A stretch of 64,000 nucleotides of DNA from positions 62,001 to 126,000 of the forward strand of contig NZ_SSXV01000007.1 in assembly GCF_009469595.2 (NCBI RefSeq), given 5' to 3'. Below the pieces are notes generated by a model. It had not been told where the DNA came from and searched no databases. It saw only the letters and a program-made list of their open reading frames with translations. This DNA comes from Thauera sp. 2A1. Lineage in GTDB: Bacteria; Pseudomonadota; Gammaproteobacteria; Burkholderiales; Rhodocyclaceae. The position numbers were made by a program, and so were the translations under genes. This document shows, in pieces, positions 52,986 to 64,000 of the stretch (its first letter is position 1; each line of letters opens with the position of its first letter).

Positions 52986-54599
52986 ATGAACTTTCGCAAT
53001 CCGGCCGACTGCCTGAACCTGCTGCGGCGCCTGCCTCCGACCGACATCGCCGCGAACCACGCGACGCTGTGCACGATGATGGCGGACCTGCTCGCGTCCA
53101 TGCCTGCGCCCAACCAGCATCTCGAAGTCCTGGAAGCCGCACGTGATCTCGTGGTCTTCACGCAGGCCGAGATGGCCAGGCGCTACGCCGCGCGCCCGGT
53201 CGCGCCCGACAGCGCAGAGCACGACACGCTGTCGCGGGTTGCGGGTTTGTGGCGGGATCTGGCGCGCTCGTACGCCCGGATTGCACGCAGCGATGCCGAA
53301 CAGGGCACGCTTGAAGACCAGCGGGTGCTGCTCGCCCAGCGGCGCGTGCACTGCGCCGGCATGGTGCTGGCGGAGTATTACCGCGCACACCTGGCCGTGC
53401 CGCCTGGCTGCTGGGCCGAGGTGCACGAGTGCTACGCGGCTGCCCGGCAGGCCGGCATCGAAGGCATCCGCGTCGCCGATCCGTCGAACGAATTCTGGAA
53501 GGCGCAGAGCCCCCGCGAAGCCTACGTCTCCATCTTGCTGCTCGACCTCGCCAACCCCTACGGCCGCGATGCCCGCGAATTGAACTGGATCCTGCGCTGG
53601 GCGCAGCGTTTCGCACCCTATTGCAGCCTCAGCGCGGAACTCGAGGACCACAAGGCCAACGTCTATGCGCTGGATCTGGCCGGCGACCGCGGTCTGGGTC
53701 CAGTTGGTCTGCTGCCGCGCACCGACGGTCTGCTGCGCTTCGATGGCAGCGCACTTGCAAACCAGATCCGCGGCGTGCTTGCGCAATTCAAGCAGGGCGT
53801 CAAGCCGGCGTCGCTCGGCCTGGGCGATGACTGCTCGCGCGACGTCTGTGCGCGGCTGCTGGTTTCGCTGTACCGGCCCTGGGGGCTGTCGTCGTCCGGG
53901 CGGCGTTTCCCACGCCGCACGACCACCGGCGAGATCGGGATGACCGCGGACTGGCTGGCCATCGGCTTCGGCATCGCCGGCAAGACGTTCGAACAGCCGC
54001 GCACCGCGCGGCCTCACGGCAGCGTGCGCGACGACATCTCGCTGCTGACATTCGGCGAGCGCGTCCCGCGCGCCAGCACCCCCGCGGCGGACACGCCGGA
54101 GCACCGCCGGCAACAGGCGGAGCGCCTGGGCCTCGCCTGCGAACAGTGGAAGCTGCTGGACCAGTCCGTCGGCGGCTTTCGCGTCGAGCAGGCTACCCGT
54201 GTGGAGGCCGTCGAACAGCATCGGCTTGTCGGCGTGCTGCCCCGGAATGGCGAGCTCATGCTGCTGGGCAAGATCAGTTGGCTGATGTGCAGGAGCGATG
54301 GCCGCCTGGAGGCGGGCGTGCATCTGCTGTCCGGCGTTCCGCGCGTGGTTGCCGTACGACCGGTCGTCGCCCAGGGGCGGCTGCCCGCCTTTCAGCAGGG
54401 GTTCGCGCTTCCAGCCAGCCCCGCGCTGAAGACGGATGCATCGCTGATCCTGCCTTGCGGCTGGTACCAGCGCGATCGCGAGATCGAGATCCGCGAAGGC
54501 GAGGCCACACCGCGTCGGGTGCGGCTCACCAAGCTCGCATTGCGCGGCGCCAATTTCGATCAGGCCTGTTTCGAGCCCTTGGCGGTCAATCCTGCGTGA
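52986..54599 (+). CDS. Large hypothetical protein with a PilZ-like C-terminal region
   Basis: A 537-residue cytosolic protein. Residues 1-~290 are helical (VLEAARDLVVFTQAEMARRYAA and similar helices), with no recognised domain. From ~370 a stretch reads HRRQQAERLG...LLDQSVGGFRV, then LVGVLPRNGELMLLGKISWL and LEAGVHLLSGVPRVVAVRP. Its Arg-rich start, D-x-S-x-x-G motif (DQSVGG, 392-397) and following strands resemble a PilZ c-di-GMP-binding barrel. The call is by pattern only. It starts 25 bp after the HIT gene and converges on phoR, whose stop it overlaps by 14 bp. Confidence 0.7.
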   Translation: MNFRNPADCLNLLRRLPPTDIAANHATLCTMMADLLASMPAPNQHLEVLEAARDLVVFTQAEMARRYAARPVAPDSAEHDTLSRVAGLWRDLARSYARIARSDAEQGTLEDQRVLLAQRRVHCAGMVLAEYYRAHLAVPPGCWAEVHECYAAARQAGIEGIRVADPSNEFWKAQSPREAYVSILLLDLANPYGRDARELNWILRWAQRFAPYCSLSAELEDHKANVYALDLAGDRGLGPVGLLPRTDGLLRFDGSALANQIRGVLAQFKQGVKPASLGLGDDCSRDVCARLLVSLYRPWGLSSSGRRFPRRTTTGEIGMTADWLAIGFGIAGKTFEQPRTARPHGSVRDDISLLTFGERVPRASTPAADTPEHRRQQAERLGLACEQWKLLDQSVGGFRVEQATRVEAVEQHRLVGVLPRNGELMLLGKISWLMCRSDGRLEAGVHLLSGVPRVVAVRPVVAQGRLPAFQQGFALPASPALKTDASLILPCGWYQRDREIEIREGEATPRRVRLTKLALRGANFDQACFEPLAVNPA

Positions 54600-55905
54600 T
54601 GCGCGCGGACGGAAAGTGCACGGTGAACCGGCTGCCCGCGCCCGGACGGCTATGGACCGCGAGATCGGCCTGGTGGCGGGTGAGGATGTGCTTGACGATG
54701 GCCAGCCCCAGGCCGGTGCCGCCAGTCTCGCGCGAGCGCCCGCGGTCGACGCGGTAGAAGCGCTCGGTGAGGCGCGGGATGTGGTCGGCCTCGATGCCGA
54801 TGCCATCGTCCTGAACCCAGAATTCGCCGCTGCCGTCCGCATCCAGGCGCCAGCCCATCTCGATGTTCCCGCCGGCAGGCGTGTAGCGCACCGCATTGCT
54901 CGCCAGGTTGGCGACGGCGCTGTGCAACTCCTTGTAGCTGCCGTGCAGCACGCCGCCGCCTTCCAGTTTCAACGTGACCGCATGCCGGCCTGCGGACAGC
55001 AGCTCGGTCTCCTTGTGCACCTCTCGCATCAGGTCGGCCGCGTCGACGTCCTCCTCCACCGGCGCTGGCGCACCGGTCTCGAGCGCCGACAAGGTCAGCA
55101 GGTCGTCGATCAGCCTGCGCATGCGCCCTGACTGCTCGTGGGCGAGCGTCAGGTAGCGGTGAACGTCCTCACGGGCGAAGTCGTCGAGGCCATCGGTCAG
55201 GGTTTCGAGGAAGCCCTCGATGACGGTCAGCGGGGTGCGCAGCTCGTGCGACACATTGGCGACGAAATCGCGCCGCATCGTTTCCAGCCGTTCGAGCTGC
55301 GAGATGTCGCGCGACAGCACCAGGTACTGGTCGTCGCCGAACGGAATCACCTGCACCTGCAGGGTCAGTCCGGCGCCCCGTCCGACGTGCATGACCAGCG
55401 GTTCGCCATAGCGGCGCGAACCCAGGTAGCGCACGAAGTCGGGATGGCGCACGAGGTGCGTCACCGGCGCGCCGAGGTCGCGCGCGCGGTCGAGGCCGAA
55501 ATGCTGCTCCGCCCTGGCGTTGAGCCATTCGATGGTGTCATCGCTGGACAGATACAGCACGCCGTCGGGCATCGCCTGGCTGGCGCTCTGGAAGCGCTCC
55601 AGCGCGTGCGCGAGACGATCGCGCACCTCGTACGACTGGCGCGTACGCCGATCGAACTCCGCAAACACCCGTCCCCAGTAGCCACGCGCCGCAGGCACGG
55701 GAGTGCCGATGGGCTCGCGCGTCCACAACAGCAGACGGCGAAGCTGGAAGCGGTCATGGAGAACGAAGGCGATCAGGCCGGCGATGCAGACCGCCACGCC
55801 CCAACCCACGCCGACGATGACGAGCACGAGCAGCGAGACGAAGAACAGCAGGCTCAGCACGGCAAGCGCACTGGTCCACACATAACGGAGCGAACGGATG
55901 ATCAT
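54586..55905 (-). CDS. phoR: Phosphate-regulon sensor histidine kinase PhoR
   Basis: A 439-residue kinase. Two close N-terminal helices (WTSALAVLSLLFFVSLLVLVIVGVGWGVAVCIAGLIAFVL) leave almost no periplasmic part, as in PhoR. A PAS domain lies at ~100-200 (MPDGVLYLSSDDTIEWLN). HisKA follows with the phospho-His in FVANVSHELRTPLTVIEGFLETL (~218), then HATPase_c (NLASNAVRYTPAGG, VQDDGIGIE, GGTGLGLAIV). It senses phosphate status through the Pst/PhoU system, whose genes are not here. It lies 33 bp after phoB. Confidence 0.93.
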   Translation of the reverse strand: MIIRSLRYVWTSALAVLSLLFFVSLLVLVIVGVGWGVAVCIAGLIAFVLHDRFQLRRLLLWTREPIGTPVPAARGYWGRVFAEFDRRTRQSYEVRDRLAHALERFQSASQAMPDGVLYLSSDDTIEWLNARAEQHFGLDRARDLGAPVTHLVRHPDFVRYLGSRRYGEPLVMHVGRGAGLTLQVQVIPFGDDQYLVLSRDISQLERLETMRRDFVANVSHELRTPLTVIEGFLETLTDGLDDFAREDVHRYLTLAHEQSGRMRRLIDDLLTLSALETGAPAPVEEDVDAADLMREVHKETELLSAGRHAVTLKLEGGGVLHGSYKELHSAVANLASNAVRYTPAGGNIEMGWRLDADGSGEFWVQDDGIGIEADHIPRLTERFYRVDRGRSRETGGTGLGLAIVKHILTRHQADLAVHSRPGAGSRFTVHFPSARITQD

Positions 55906-55938
55906 GCCGGCGCGTGCGAGGAGGGGATCCGACAGCGA

Positions 55939-56649
55939 TTATCGCGCCGGAGAAGCCTGCTGGGCCTGCGTCGACAGGCGATAACCGCTGCCGCGCACCG
56001 TCTGGATGAGCGCATCGTGCCCGCCTGGCTCGAGCGCGCAACGCAGGCGGCGGATGTGCACATCCACCGTGCGCTCCTCGACGAAGACATGGTCGCCCCA
56101 CACCTGGTCGAGCAGTTGCGCGCGCGAATGCACGCGCTCGGGGTGCGTCATGAGGAAATGCAGCAGGCGGAATTCGGTCGGCCCCAGCGCCAGCGTCTGG
56201 TCGTCGGCGCTGACCCTGTGCGTGACCGGGTCGAGCCGCAGGCCACCGATCTCGACGGCATCCTCGGTCGCCTGCGGGGCGCGCCGGCGCAGCACGGCCT
56301 TGATGCGGGCGACGAGCTCGCGCGGGCTGAATGGCTTGGTGACGTAATCGTCGGCGCCGGTCTCGAGACCGACGACCTTGTCCTGTTCCTCGCCGCGCGC
56401 GGTGAGCATGATGATGGGCACGTTGCGCGTGCGCTCGTCGGCACGCAGCCGGCGGGCGAACTCGATACCCGAGGCGCCAGGCAGCATCCAGTCGAGCAGC
56501 ACGAGGTCGGGCAAGGCTTCGCGCACGATGCGGCCGGCGATCTCCGCATCCGCAGCCCGCACGACATGATGCCCGGCACGCGCCAGGTTGGCGGCGATCA
56601 GTTCCTGGATGGCTGGCTCGTCTTCGACGAGCAGGATGTTGGCTGGCAT
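55939..56649 (-). CDS. phoB: Phosphate-regulon response regulator PhoB
   Basis: A 236-residue OmpR/PhoB-type regulator. The receiver domain has [13 protein letters not shown], the phospho-Asp in [14 protein letters not shown] (~54) and [32 protein letters not shown]. The winged-helix DNA-binding domain ends [16 protein letters not shown]...[12 protein letters not shown]. It activates genes with Pho boxes when phosphate is low. A candidate Pho box lies 43 bp upstream. Confidence 0.95.
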   Translation of the reverse strand: MPANILLVEDEPAIQELIAANLARAGHHVVRAADAEIAGRIVREALPDLVLLDWMLPGASGIEFARRLRADERTRNVPIIMLTARGEEQDKVVGLETGADDYVTKPFSPRELVARIKAVLRRRAPQATEDAVEIGGLRLDPVTHRVSADDQTLALGPTEFRLLHFLMTHPERVHSRAQLLDQVWGDHVFVEERTVDVHIRRLRCALEPGGHDALIQTVRGSGYRLSTQAQQASPAR

Positions 56650-56691
56650 GGTCTCGCTCCGCAGTCATTTGGCGCAGTGTATTGCAGCCGT

Positions 56692-56716
56692 TTGACCATT
56701 TGATGACACGTCATCA
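56692..56716. promoter_or_regulatory. Candidate Pho box and overlapping palindrome before phoB
   Basis: On the minus strand GTGTCATCAAATGGTCAA (56709-56692) resembles two CTGTCAT half-sites 4 bp apart (6/7 and 4/7). It overlaps a perfect palindrome TGATGAC-AC-GTCATCA (56701-56716). Both lie between phoB and the DUF971 gene, so either could serve phoB autoregulation or the divergent gene. Confidence 0.35.
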
Positions 56717-56805
56717 GCGTGAAATGCGCCGCGCCGCGCCGCGCCGCAGAAGGGGGTGGTCGATTCGGGTATGATGATGACCCCCCGTAGACCGAGGCTG
56801 CTGCC

Positions 56806-57228
56806 ATGGCCGGACTGGACCAGGACACCCCGCTTCCCACCGAGATCACGCTGCACCGCAAGTCGCGCGTGCTCGAGATCGCCTTCGACGACGGCACCCG
56901 CTTCCAACTGCCGTTCGAATTCCTGCGCGTGTATTCCCCCTCGGCCGAAGTGCGCGGCCATGGCCCGGGCCAGGAGACCCTGCAGCAGGGCAAGCGCGAC
57001 GTCGACGTGCTGAGCCTGGAGCCCGTGGGCAACTACGCGGTGAAGCCGGGTTTCTCCGACGGCCACGACAGCGGACTCTATTCCTGGGACTACCTCTACA
57101 TGCTGGGCCGTGAGCAGGAGCGGCTGTGGAGCGAGTATCTCGCGCGCCTCGAGCGCGAAGGCGGCACCCGCGATCCGGCGAAAGTCCCGCCGCCCGCACC
57201 GAAGGGCGGCTGCGGACATCATCACTGA
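56806..57228 (+). CDS. DUF971 family protein with His-rich tail
   Basis: A 140-residue protein. The DUF971 (GBBH-like) domain covers ~12-110: [23 protein letters not shown] start ([20 protein letters not shown]), [46 protein letters not shown], related to the N-terminal fold of gamma-butyrobetaine hydroxylase. The tail ends GGCGHHH, a probable metal-binding end. It lies 7 bp before ubiE and is conserved there in many proteobacteria, so a link with ubiquinone synthesis is suspected, not shown. Confidence 0.9.
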   Translation: MAGLDQDTPLPTEITLHRKSRVLEIAFDDGTRFQLPFEFLRVYSPSAEVRGHGPGQETLQQGKRDVDVLSLEPVGNYAVKPGFSDGHDSGLYSWDYLYMLGREQERLWSEYLARLEREGGTRDPAKVPPPAPKGGCGHHH

Positions 57229-57235
57229 GCAGATC

Positions 57236-57973
57236 ATGAGCGACAAGACGACCCACTTCGGCTTCCAGACGGTGGCCGAGGAAGCGAAGCAGAGGAAGGT
57301 GGCCGAGGTGTTCTCCTCGGTGGCGCAGAAATACGACGTGATGAACGACCTCATGTCCATGGGCCTGCACCGGCTATGGAAGGCGTTCACGATCCAGGTG
57401 TCCGGCGTACGTGAAGGCGACCGCGTGCTCGACGTCGCCGGGGGCACCGCCGACCTGTCGCTCGCCTTCGCGAAGAAGGTGGGACCTCGCGGCCAGGTAT
57501 GGCTCACCGACATCAACCACGCGATGCTGTCGCGCGGCCGCGACCGCGTGATCGATGCCGGCTACCCGCTGCCGGTGGCGCAGTGCAATGCAGAGAAGCT
57601 GCCTTTCCCGGACGACTGGTTCGACTGCGTCACCGTCGCCTTCGGCCTGCGCAACATGACCCACAAGGACGTCGCCATCGCCGAGATGCGCCGCGTGCTG
57701 CGCCCCGGTGGCCGCTTGCTGGTGCTCGAATTCTCGCGCGTGTGGAAGCCGCTGTCGCCGCTGTATGACTTCTATTCGTTCAAGGTGCTGCCGTGGATGG
57801 GCCAGAAGGTCGCCAGCGACGCCGACAGCTACCGCTACCTGGCCGAATCCATCCGCATGCATCCGGGGCAGGAAGAACTGAAGGCGTTGATGGAACAGGC
57901 CGGACTGGCGCGGGTCGATTACTTCAACCTTAGCGCCGGCGTGGTCGCCCTGCACCGCGGCTACAAGCTCTGA
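57236..57973 (+). CDS. ubiE: Ubiquinone/menaquinone C-methyltransferase UbiE
   Basis: A 245-residue SAM-dependent methyltransferase: [44 protein letters not shown], the SAM loop [16 protein letters not shown] (~62-77), [25 protein letters not shown], and [14 protein letters not shown]. It adds the C-methyl group on the quinone ring. The start at 57236 is the family start. ubiJ follows after 75 bp. Confidence 0.97.
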   Translation: MSDKTTHFGFQTVAEEAKQRKVAEVFSSVAQKYDVMNDLMSMGLHRLWKAFTIQVSGVREGDRVLDVAGGTADLSLAFAKKVGPRGQVWLTDINHAMLSRGRDRVIDAGYPLPVAQCNAEKLPFPDDWFDCVTVAFGLRNMTHKDVAIAEMRRVLRPGGRLLVLEFSRVWKPLSPLYDFYSFKVLPWMGQKVASDADSYRYLAESIRMHPGQEELKALMEQAGLARVDYFNLSAGVVALHRGYKL

Positions 57974-58048
57974 CACGGTAACGTCCCGACGACGGCCGGT
58001 CTGCCACAACCGCCCGCCGCACCGGCGGGCACGAACAGCGTTGACGCC

Positions 58049-58627
58049 ATGATCGACAACCTTTTCCTGTCCGCCACCAATCACCTGCTCGCCCAATCGG
58101 GATGGGCGCGCAAGCGGCTCGCGCCGCACGCCGGGCGCACTGCGCGACTCGAACTACAGCCGCTGGGTGCGATCGATTTCTCCGTGGCGGGCGACGGGCA
58201 TCTCGCACAATGGACGTCCGATGAAGCGCCGGACGTACTGCTGCGGGTGCCGCTCGGCCAGCTTCCGCAGGCGCTGGGGGAAGGCATGGAAGCCGTCATG
58301 CGGCAGGTGCGGATCGAGGGCAATGCCGAGTTCGCCGATGCGCTCGGCTTCGTCTTCCGCCACCTGCGCTGGGACCTGGAAGAGGATCTGTCGCGCGTGG
58401 TGGGCGACATCGCGGCCCACCGACTGGTGGAGACCGGCCGGCAGCTCACCGAGCAGGGCCGGCGCGCGCTCGCCAGCGCGGGCGGCAACGTCGCCGAATA
58501 CCTTGTCGAGGAGCAGCCGATGCTCGTCTCACGCCACGCTCTTCCGGGTTTCGCCGCCGAAGTGGCCGAACTGCGCGACGCGGTCGCACGCATGGACAAG
58601 CGCATCGCACGGCTGGCGCGGCGCTGA
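58049..58627 (+). CDS. ubiJ: Ubiquinone biosynthesis accessory factor UbiJ (SCP2 domain)
   Basis: A 192-residue protein with an SCP2 lipid-binding domain at ~15-115 (LFLSATNHLLAQSGWARKRLAPHAGRTARLEL, DVLLRVPLGQLPQAL, VRIEGNAEFADALGFVFRHLRWDLEEDLSRVVGDIAAHRL). A C-terminal coiled coil follows (EVAELRDAVARMDKRIARLARR). It binds hydrophobic quinone intermediates in the soluble Ubi complex with UbiK. ubiB, the usual third gene of ubiE-ubiJ-ubiB, is not next to it: a terminator and the ATP synthase genes follow. Confidence 0.9.
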   Translation: MIDNLFLSATNHLLAQSGWARKRLAPHAGRTARLELQPLGAIDFSVAGDGHLAQWTSDEAPDVLLRVPLGQLPQALGEGMEAVMRQVRIEGNAEFADALGFVFRHLRWDLEEDLSRVVGDIAAHRLVETGRQLTEQGRRALASAGGNVAEYLVEEQPMLVSRHALPGFAAEVAELRDAVARMDKRIARLARR

Positions 58628-58665
58628 TCCGGCGTCCCCTCCCCCTGCCCGCGCGATCACGGCAC

Positions 58666-58697
58666 AAAAAAAGCAGCCCCTCGGGCTGCTTTTTTTT
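58666..58697. terminator. Two-way terminator between ubiJ and atpC
   Basis: AGCAGCCC-CTC-GGGCTGCT forms an 8-bp stem, with an A-run on the left and a T-run of eight on the right. Read on either strand the hairpin is followed by Ts, so it ends both the ubiJ transcript (+) and the ATP synthase transcript (-). Confidence 0.92.
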
Positions 58698-58732
58698 GAA
58701 TGCCGCCGCATACGGCAGCGGCGACCCTGCGA

Positions 58733-59158
58733 TCAGTGGCCGCGCTTGCGCAGCTTGTTGATCGCCTCGAGCTGGGCGATCGCCTCGATCAGCTCGGCCT
58801 GCGCCTTCGCATAATCGAGCTTGGCCGTCTGGTTGCGCAGGGCTTCTTCGGCCTTCTGCTTGGCCTCGAGCGCCTTGGCTTCGTCCAGATCCTTGCCGCG
58901 GATCGCGGTATCGGCCAGCACGGTGACCAAGCCCGGCTGAACTTCCAGCAAGCCACCAGCGACGAAGACCAATTCCTCGTCCGCCTGATTCGGAAGCTTG
59001 ACCCGCACTGCACCGGGCTTGATCCGGGTCATCAGCGGCATGTGGCCCGGCAGGATGCCGAGTTCGCCCGCTTCGCCCGGCAACGCGACGAATTCGGCGA
59101 GCCCGGAGAAGATCTGCTCTTCTGCGCTGACGATGTCTACGTGAACTGTCATTGCCAT
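58733..59158 (-). CDS. atpC: F1 ATP synthase epsilon subunit
   Basis: A 141-residue subunit: [49 protein letters not shown] in the beta-sandwich domain (~1-85), and a C-terminal helical hairpin ([38 protein letters not shown]) that can inhibit rotation. GAGGA lies 6 nt before the ATG at 59158; the ATG two codons later (59152) is also possible. It is last in the atp operon. Confidence 0.96.
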   Translation of the reverse strand: MAMTVHVDIVSAEEQIFSGLAEFVALPGEAGELGILPGHMPLMTRIKPGAVRVKLPNQADEELVFVAGGLLEVQPGLVTVLADTAIRGKDLDEAKALEAKQKAEEALRNQTAKLDYAKAQAELIEAIAQLEAINKLRKRGH

Positions 59159-59226
59159 AGTGTGTCCTCTTCAGAGCCGCGCGGCAAGAAACTCGCCGCG
59201 CGGGAGTTTAGGCAAAGCCAGGCCGG

Positions 59227-60642
<1,416 letters not shown>

Positions 60643-60653
60643 TCAATAATCCG

Positions 60654-61523
60654 TTACACCGCGGCGGCGCCGCCGACGATTTCCGACAGCTCCTTGGTGA
60701 TCGCGGCCTGACGGGTCTTGTTGTAGACCAGTTGCAGTTCGCCGATCACGTTCTTCGCGTTGTCGGAAGCGGCCTTCATTGCCACCATGCGCGCGCTCTG
60801 TTCGGATGCCATGTTCTCGGCCACGGCCTGGTACACCAGCGCCTCGACGTAGCGCACCAGCAGCTCGTCGATGACGACCTGCGGATCGGGCTCGTAGAGG
60901 TAATCCCACGAGCTGTCGGGCGTGCCCAGCTTTTCACCGGAGAGCGGCAGCAACTGCTCGAGCTGCGGCTCCTGCTTCATCGTGTTGATGAAGCGCGTGT
61001 AGGCGATGTAGACCGCGTCGAGCTCGTCGTTCTGGAACGCGTCGAGCATGACCTTGACCGGACCGATCAGCTTCTCCAGGTGCGGCGTGTCACCGAGTTG
61101 GGTGACGTTCGACACCACCTTCGCCCCCATGCGCTGCATGAAGCCCAGACCCTTGTTGCCGATGCAGCAGGCACGGATCTCGGACACGCCTGAGGACTGC
61201 CAGTCCTTCATGGCGTTCAGCGCGATACGCTGGACGTTGGTGTTGAGACCACCGCAAAGACCCTTGTCGGTGGTCACCAGGATCAGCCCCACCCGCTTGA
61301 CCTGATCCTTGCGGACCAGGAAGGGGTGCTTGTAATCGGTCACATTGGCCTGGGACAGGTTCGCGGCGAGTCGGCGGACTTTCTCGGCAAAGGGACGGGC
61401 AGCACGCATCCGGTCCTGCGCCTTGCGCATCTTGGACGCGGCCACCATTTCCATGGCCTTGGTGATCTTGCGCGTGTTCTGCACGCTCTTGATCTTGGTA
61501 CGGATTTCCTTACCGCTAGCCAT
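60654..61523 (-). CDS. atpG: F1 ATP synthase gamma subunit
   Basis: A 289-residue rotor subunit: [36 protein letters not shown] forms the N-terminal coiled coil. [20 protein letters not shown] lies in the central Rossmann-like domain. The C-terminal helix [38 protein letters not shown] completes the shaft. It couples Fo rotation to catalysis in the alpha/beta ring. Confidence 0.98.
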   Translation of the reverse strand: MASGKEIRTKIKSVQNTRKITKAMEMVAASKMRKAQDRMRAARPFAEKVRRLAANLSQANVTDYKHPFLVRKDQVKRVGLILVTTDKGLCGGLNTNVQRIALNAMKDWQSSGVSEIRACCIGNKGLGFMQRMGAKVVSNVTQLGDTPHLEKLIGPVKVMLDAFQNDELDAVYIAYTRFINTMKQEPQLEQLLPLSGEKLGTPDSSWDYLYEPDPQVVIDELLVRYVEALVYQAVAENMASEQSARMVAMKAASDNAKNVIGELQLVYNKTRQAAITKELSEIVGGAAAV

Positions 61524-61544
61524 ATTCCGTCTCCGTCCGCGGCC

Positions 61545-63083
<1,539 letters not shown>

Positions 63084-63096
63084 AGCTTTTATGCTC

Positions 63097-63630
63097 CTAG
63101 TTCTTTAGCGCAGCGGCCATGTTCGCGAGCTTGCCGCGGACCGAGGCGTCGATGACTTCGTCGCCGACGGCGATGCGGACCCCACCGATGAGCGCGGGAT
63201 CGATGTGGACCTGCACGTTCAGTTTCGCCTTGAAGCGCGCTTCGAGGTCGGACTTGAGCGAGGCCAGCGTCGCATCGTCGAGGGGGAAGGCAGAGGCGAT
63301 ATCCGCCTCGAGGACGCCCTCGTGTTCGTTCTTGAGAGCAACGAACAGGTCACGGATCTCCGGAAGCACCTGCAGACGTTCGTTATCCACGAGCACGCGG
63401 ACGAAGTTCTGCTGATCTGCGGACAGGGTCCCGGCCACATCCAGGACCAGCTTCACGAGCTGGTCGGCGGAGAGCTTGGGATCGTTGATGCATGCCCGCA
63501 TGTTGGAATCGGCCGCCACGGAGGCGAGCCGATCCAGTGCATCCGACCAAGGCCCCAGCGCACCTGCCCCGCGGGCCAGCTCGAAGGCGGCATCCGCATA
63601 GGGGCGCGCGATGGTGACGTTCTCGGCCAT
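63097..63630 (-). CDS. atpH: F1 ATP synthase delta subunit
   Basis: A 177-residue stator subunit: [33 protein letters not shown] (helical N-domain), [40 protein letters not shown], and the C-terminal [51 protein letters not shown]. It ties the b stalk to the top of F1. It starts 3 bp after the atpF stop and lies 13 bp before atpA. Confidence 0.97.
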   Translation of the reverse strand: MAENVTIARPYADAAFELARGAGALGPWSDALDRLASVAADSNMRACINDPKLSADQLVKLVLDVAGTLSADQQNFVRVLVDNERLQVLPEIRDLFVALKNEHEGVLEADIASAFPLDDATLASLKSDLEARFKAKLNVQVHIDPALIGGVRIAVGDEVIDASVRGKLANMAAALKN

Positions 63631-63633
63631 GAC

Positions 63634-64000
63634 TTATTGCAGTTCCTGTTTCAGGTTGGCGAGCAGTTCGGCATGCACCTGGGTGTTGATCTCACGGCGC
63701 AGGATCTTCTCTGCTCCGGCAACAGCCAGGTGGGCGACCTGGTCGCGCAGGGCTTCCTTGGCGCGCTGGGCGGCGGCACCGGCTTCGGCTTCCGCAGCTT
63801 CGCGCGCCTGGGCGACGATGCGGGAAGCCTCGGCACGGGCTTCGTCGATCAGTTGGCTCGCCTGCTTTTCAGCGGAGGCCCGCACGTCGCCCGCGGATTC
63901 GCGAGCCTTGCGCAGTTCCTCGACGACCTTCTTCTCGGCGAGAGCCAGATCGGTCTTGGCCTTGTCCGCAGCTGCCAGCCCGTCAGCGATCTTCTTCGCG
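63634..64000 (-). CDS. atpF: Fo ATP synthase subunit b, C-terminal part (cut by window edge)
   Basis: About 122 C-terminal codons are present; the start and the membrane helix lie beyond the window. The frame stays open to the last base, reading [20 protein letters not shown] and onward into the long alanine/charged helix typical of the peripheral stalk ([41 protein letters not shown]). It should dimerise and link Fo to the delta subunit. atpB and atpE would be expected beyond the edge. Confidence 0.95.
   Translation of the reverse strand, partial: AKKIADGLAAADKAKTDLALAEKKVVEELRKARESAGDVRASAEKQASQLIDEARAEASRIVAQAREAAEAEAGAAAQRAKEALRDQVAHLAVAGAEKILRREINTQVHAELLANLKQELQ

Overview
The window is a high-GC stretch of bacterial chromosome. 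The protein set (hoxFUYHW with hypABFCDE, an mreBCD-mrdA-rodA-rlpA row, gatCAB, a lipA/lipB/dat/dacC row, ubiE/ubiJ, atpFHAGDC) and the protein sequences look like a betaproteobacterium of the Rhodocyclales, of the Thauera/Azoarcus kind. That placement is inference from gene content; no rRNA gene or species marker was seen. Coding density is high, and most genes sit in tight operons joined by ATGA or TGATG overlaps.

Layout. 1-3.4 kb: the end of an unrecognised gene, a GH19-type peptidoglycan hydrolase overlapping a lipoprotein gene, creA and a MarR-type regulator. 3.4-7.5 kb: a putrescine/spermidine ABC importer (potFGHI order, minus strand). 7.5-18.2 kb: a complete NAD-reducing [NiFe]-hydrogenase island, with hoxFUYHW on the minus strand and hypABFCDE diverging on the plus strand from a 78-bp shared regulatory gap. 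18.2-19.6 kb: a RES/Xre-type toxin-antitoxin pair with its own promoter and repeated operator-like motifs. 19.6-26.2 kb: small housekeeping and uncharacterised genes (membrane protein, DUF488, MFS exporter, arfB, DUF2132, esterase, DUF5710), tRNA-Arg(CCG) and a c5-type cytochrome lipoprotein. 26.2-32.3 kb: a three-gene phosphorelay ending in a diguanylate cyclase. 32.4-36.6 kb: rep helicase, a DUF4197 protein, a TlpA-like thioredoxin and a pentapeptide-repeat protein. 36.7-40.7 kb: lipoate synthesis plus D-amino-acid and cell-wall genes. 40.8-47.4 kb: rod-shape and elongasome operon. 47.6-51.4 kb: gatCAB with a lipoprotein gene inserted between gatA and gatB. 51.6-56.7 kb: glutamine amidotransferase, HIT protein, a PilZ-like protein, phoR and phoB. 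56.8-58.7 kb: DUF971, ubiE, ubiJ and a two-way terminator. 58.7-64 kb: the F1Fo ATP synthase genes, cut off inside atpF at the window edge.

How it fits together: the hydrogenase island should let the cell exchange electrons between H2 and NAD(H). HoxFU carry electrons to NAD, HoxYH hold the NiFe site, HypABFCDE build and insert the metal centre, and HoxW trims HoxH. The maturation set carries a short HypF that lacks the usual N-terminal domains.

The most unusual structural signal is a family of four dispersed palindromic elements of about 100-108 bp (7571, 14387, 34552, 51410). Their ~60-70 nt centre is conserved, while the 18-22 bp arms differ between copies yet pair perfectly within each copy. 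One of them forms the 3' end of hoxW. A different palindrome of the common 'GTAGGAGC' type lies between hoxY and hoxH. No CRISPR array, insertion sequence, prophage or rRNA operon was found.
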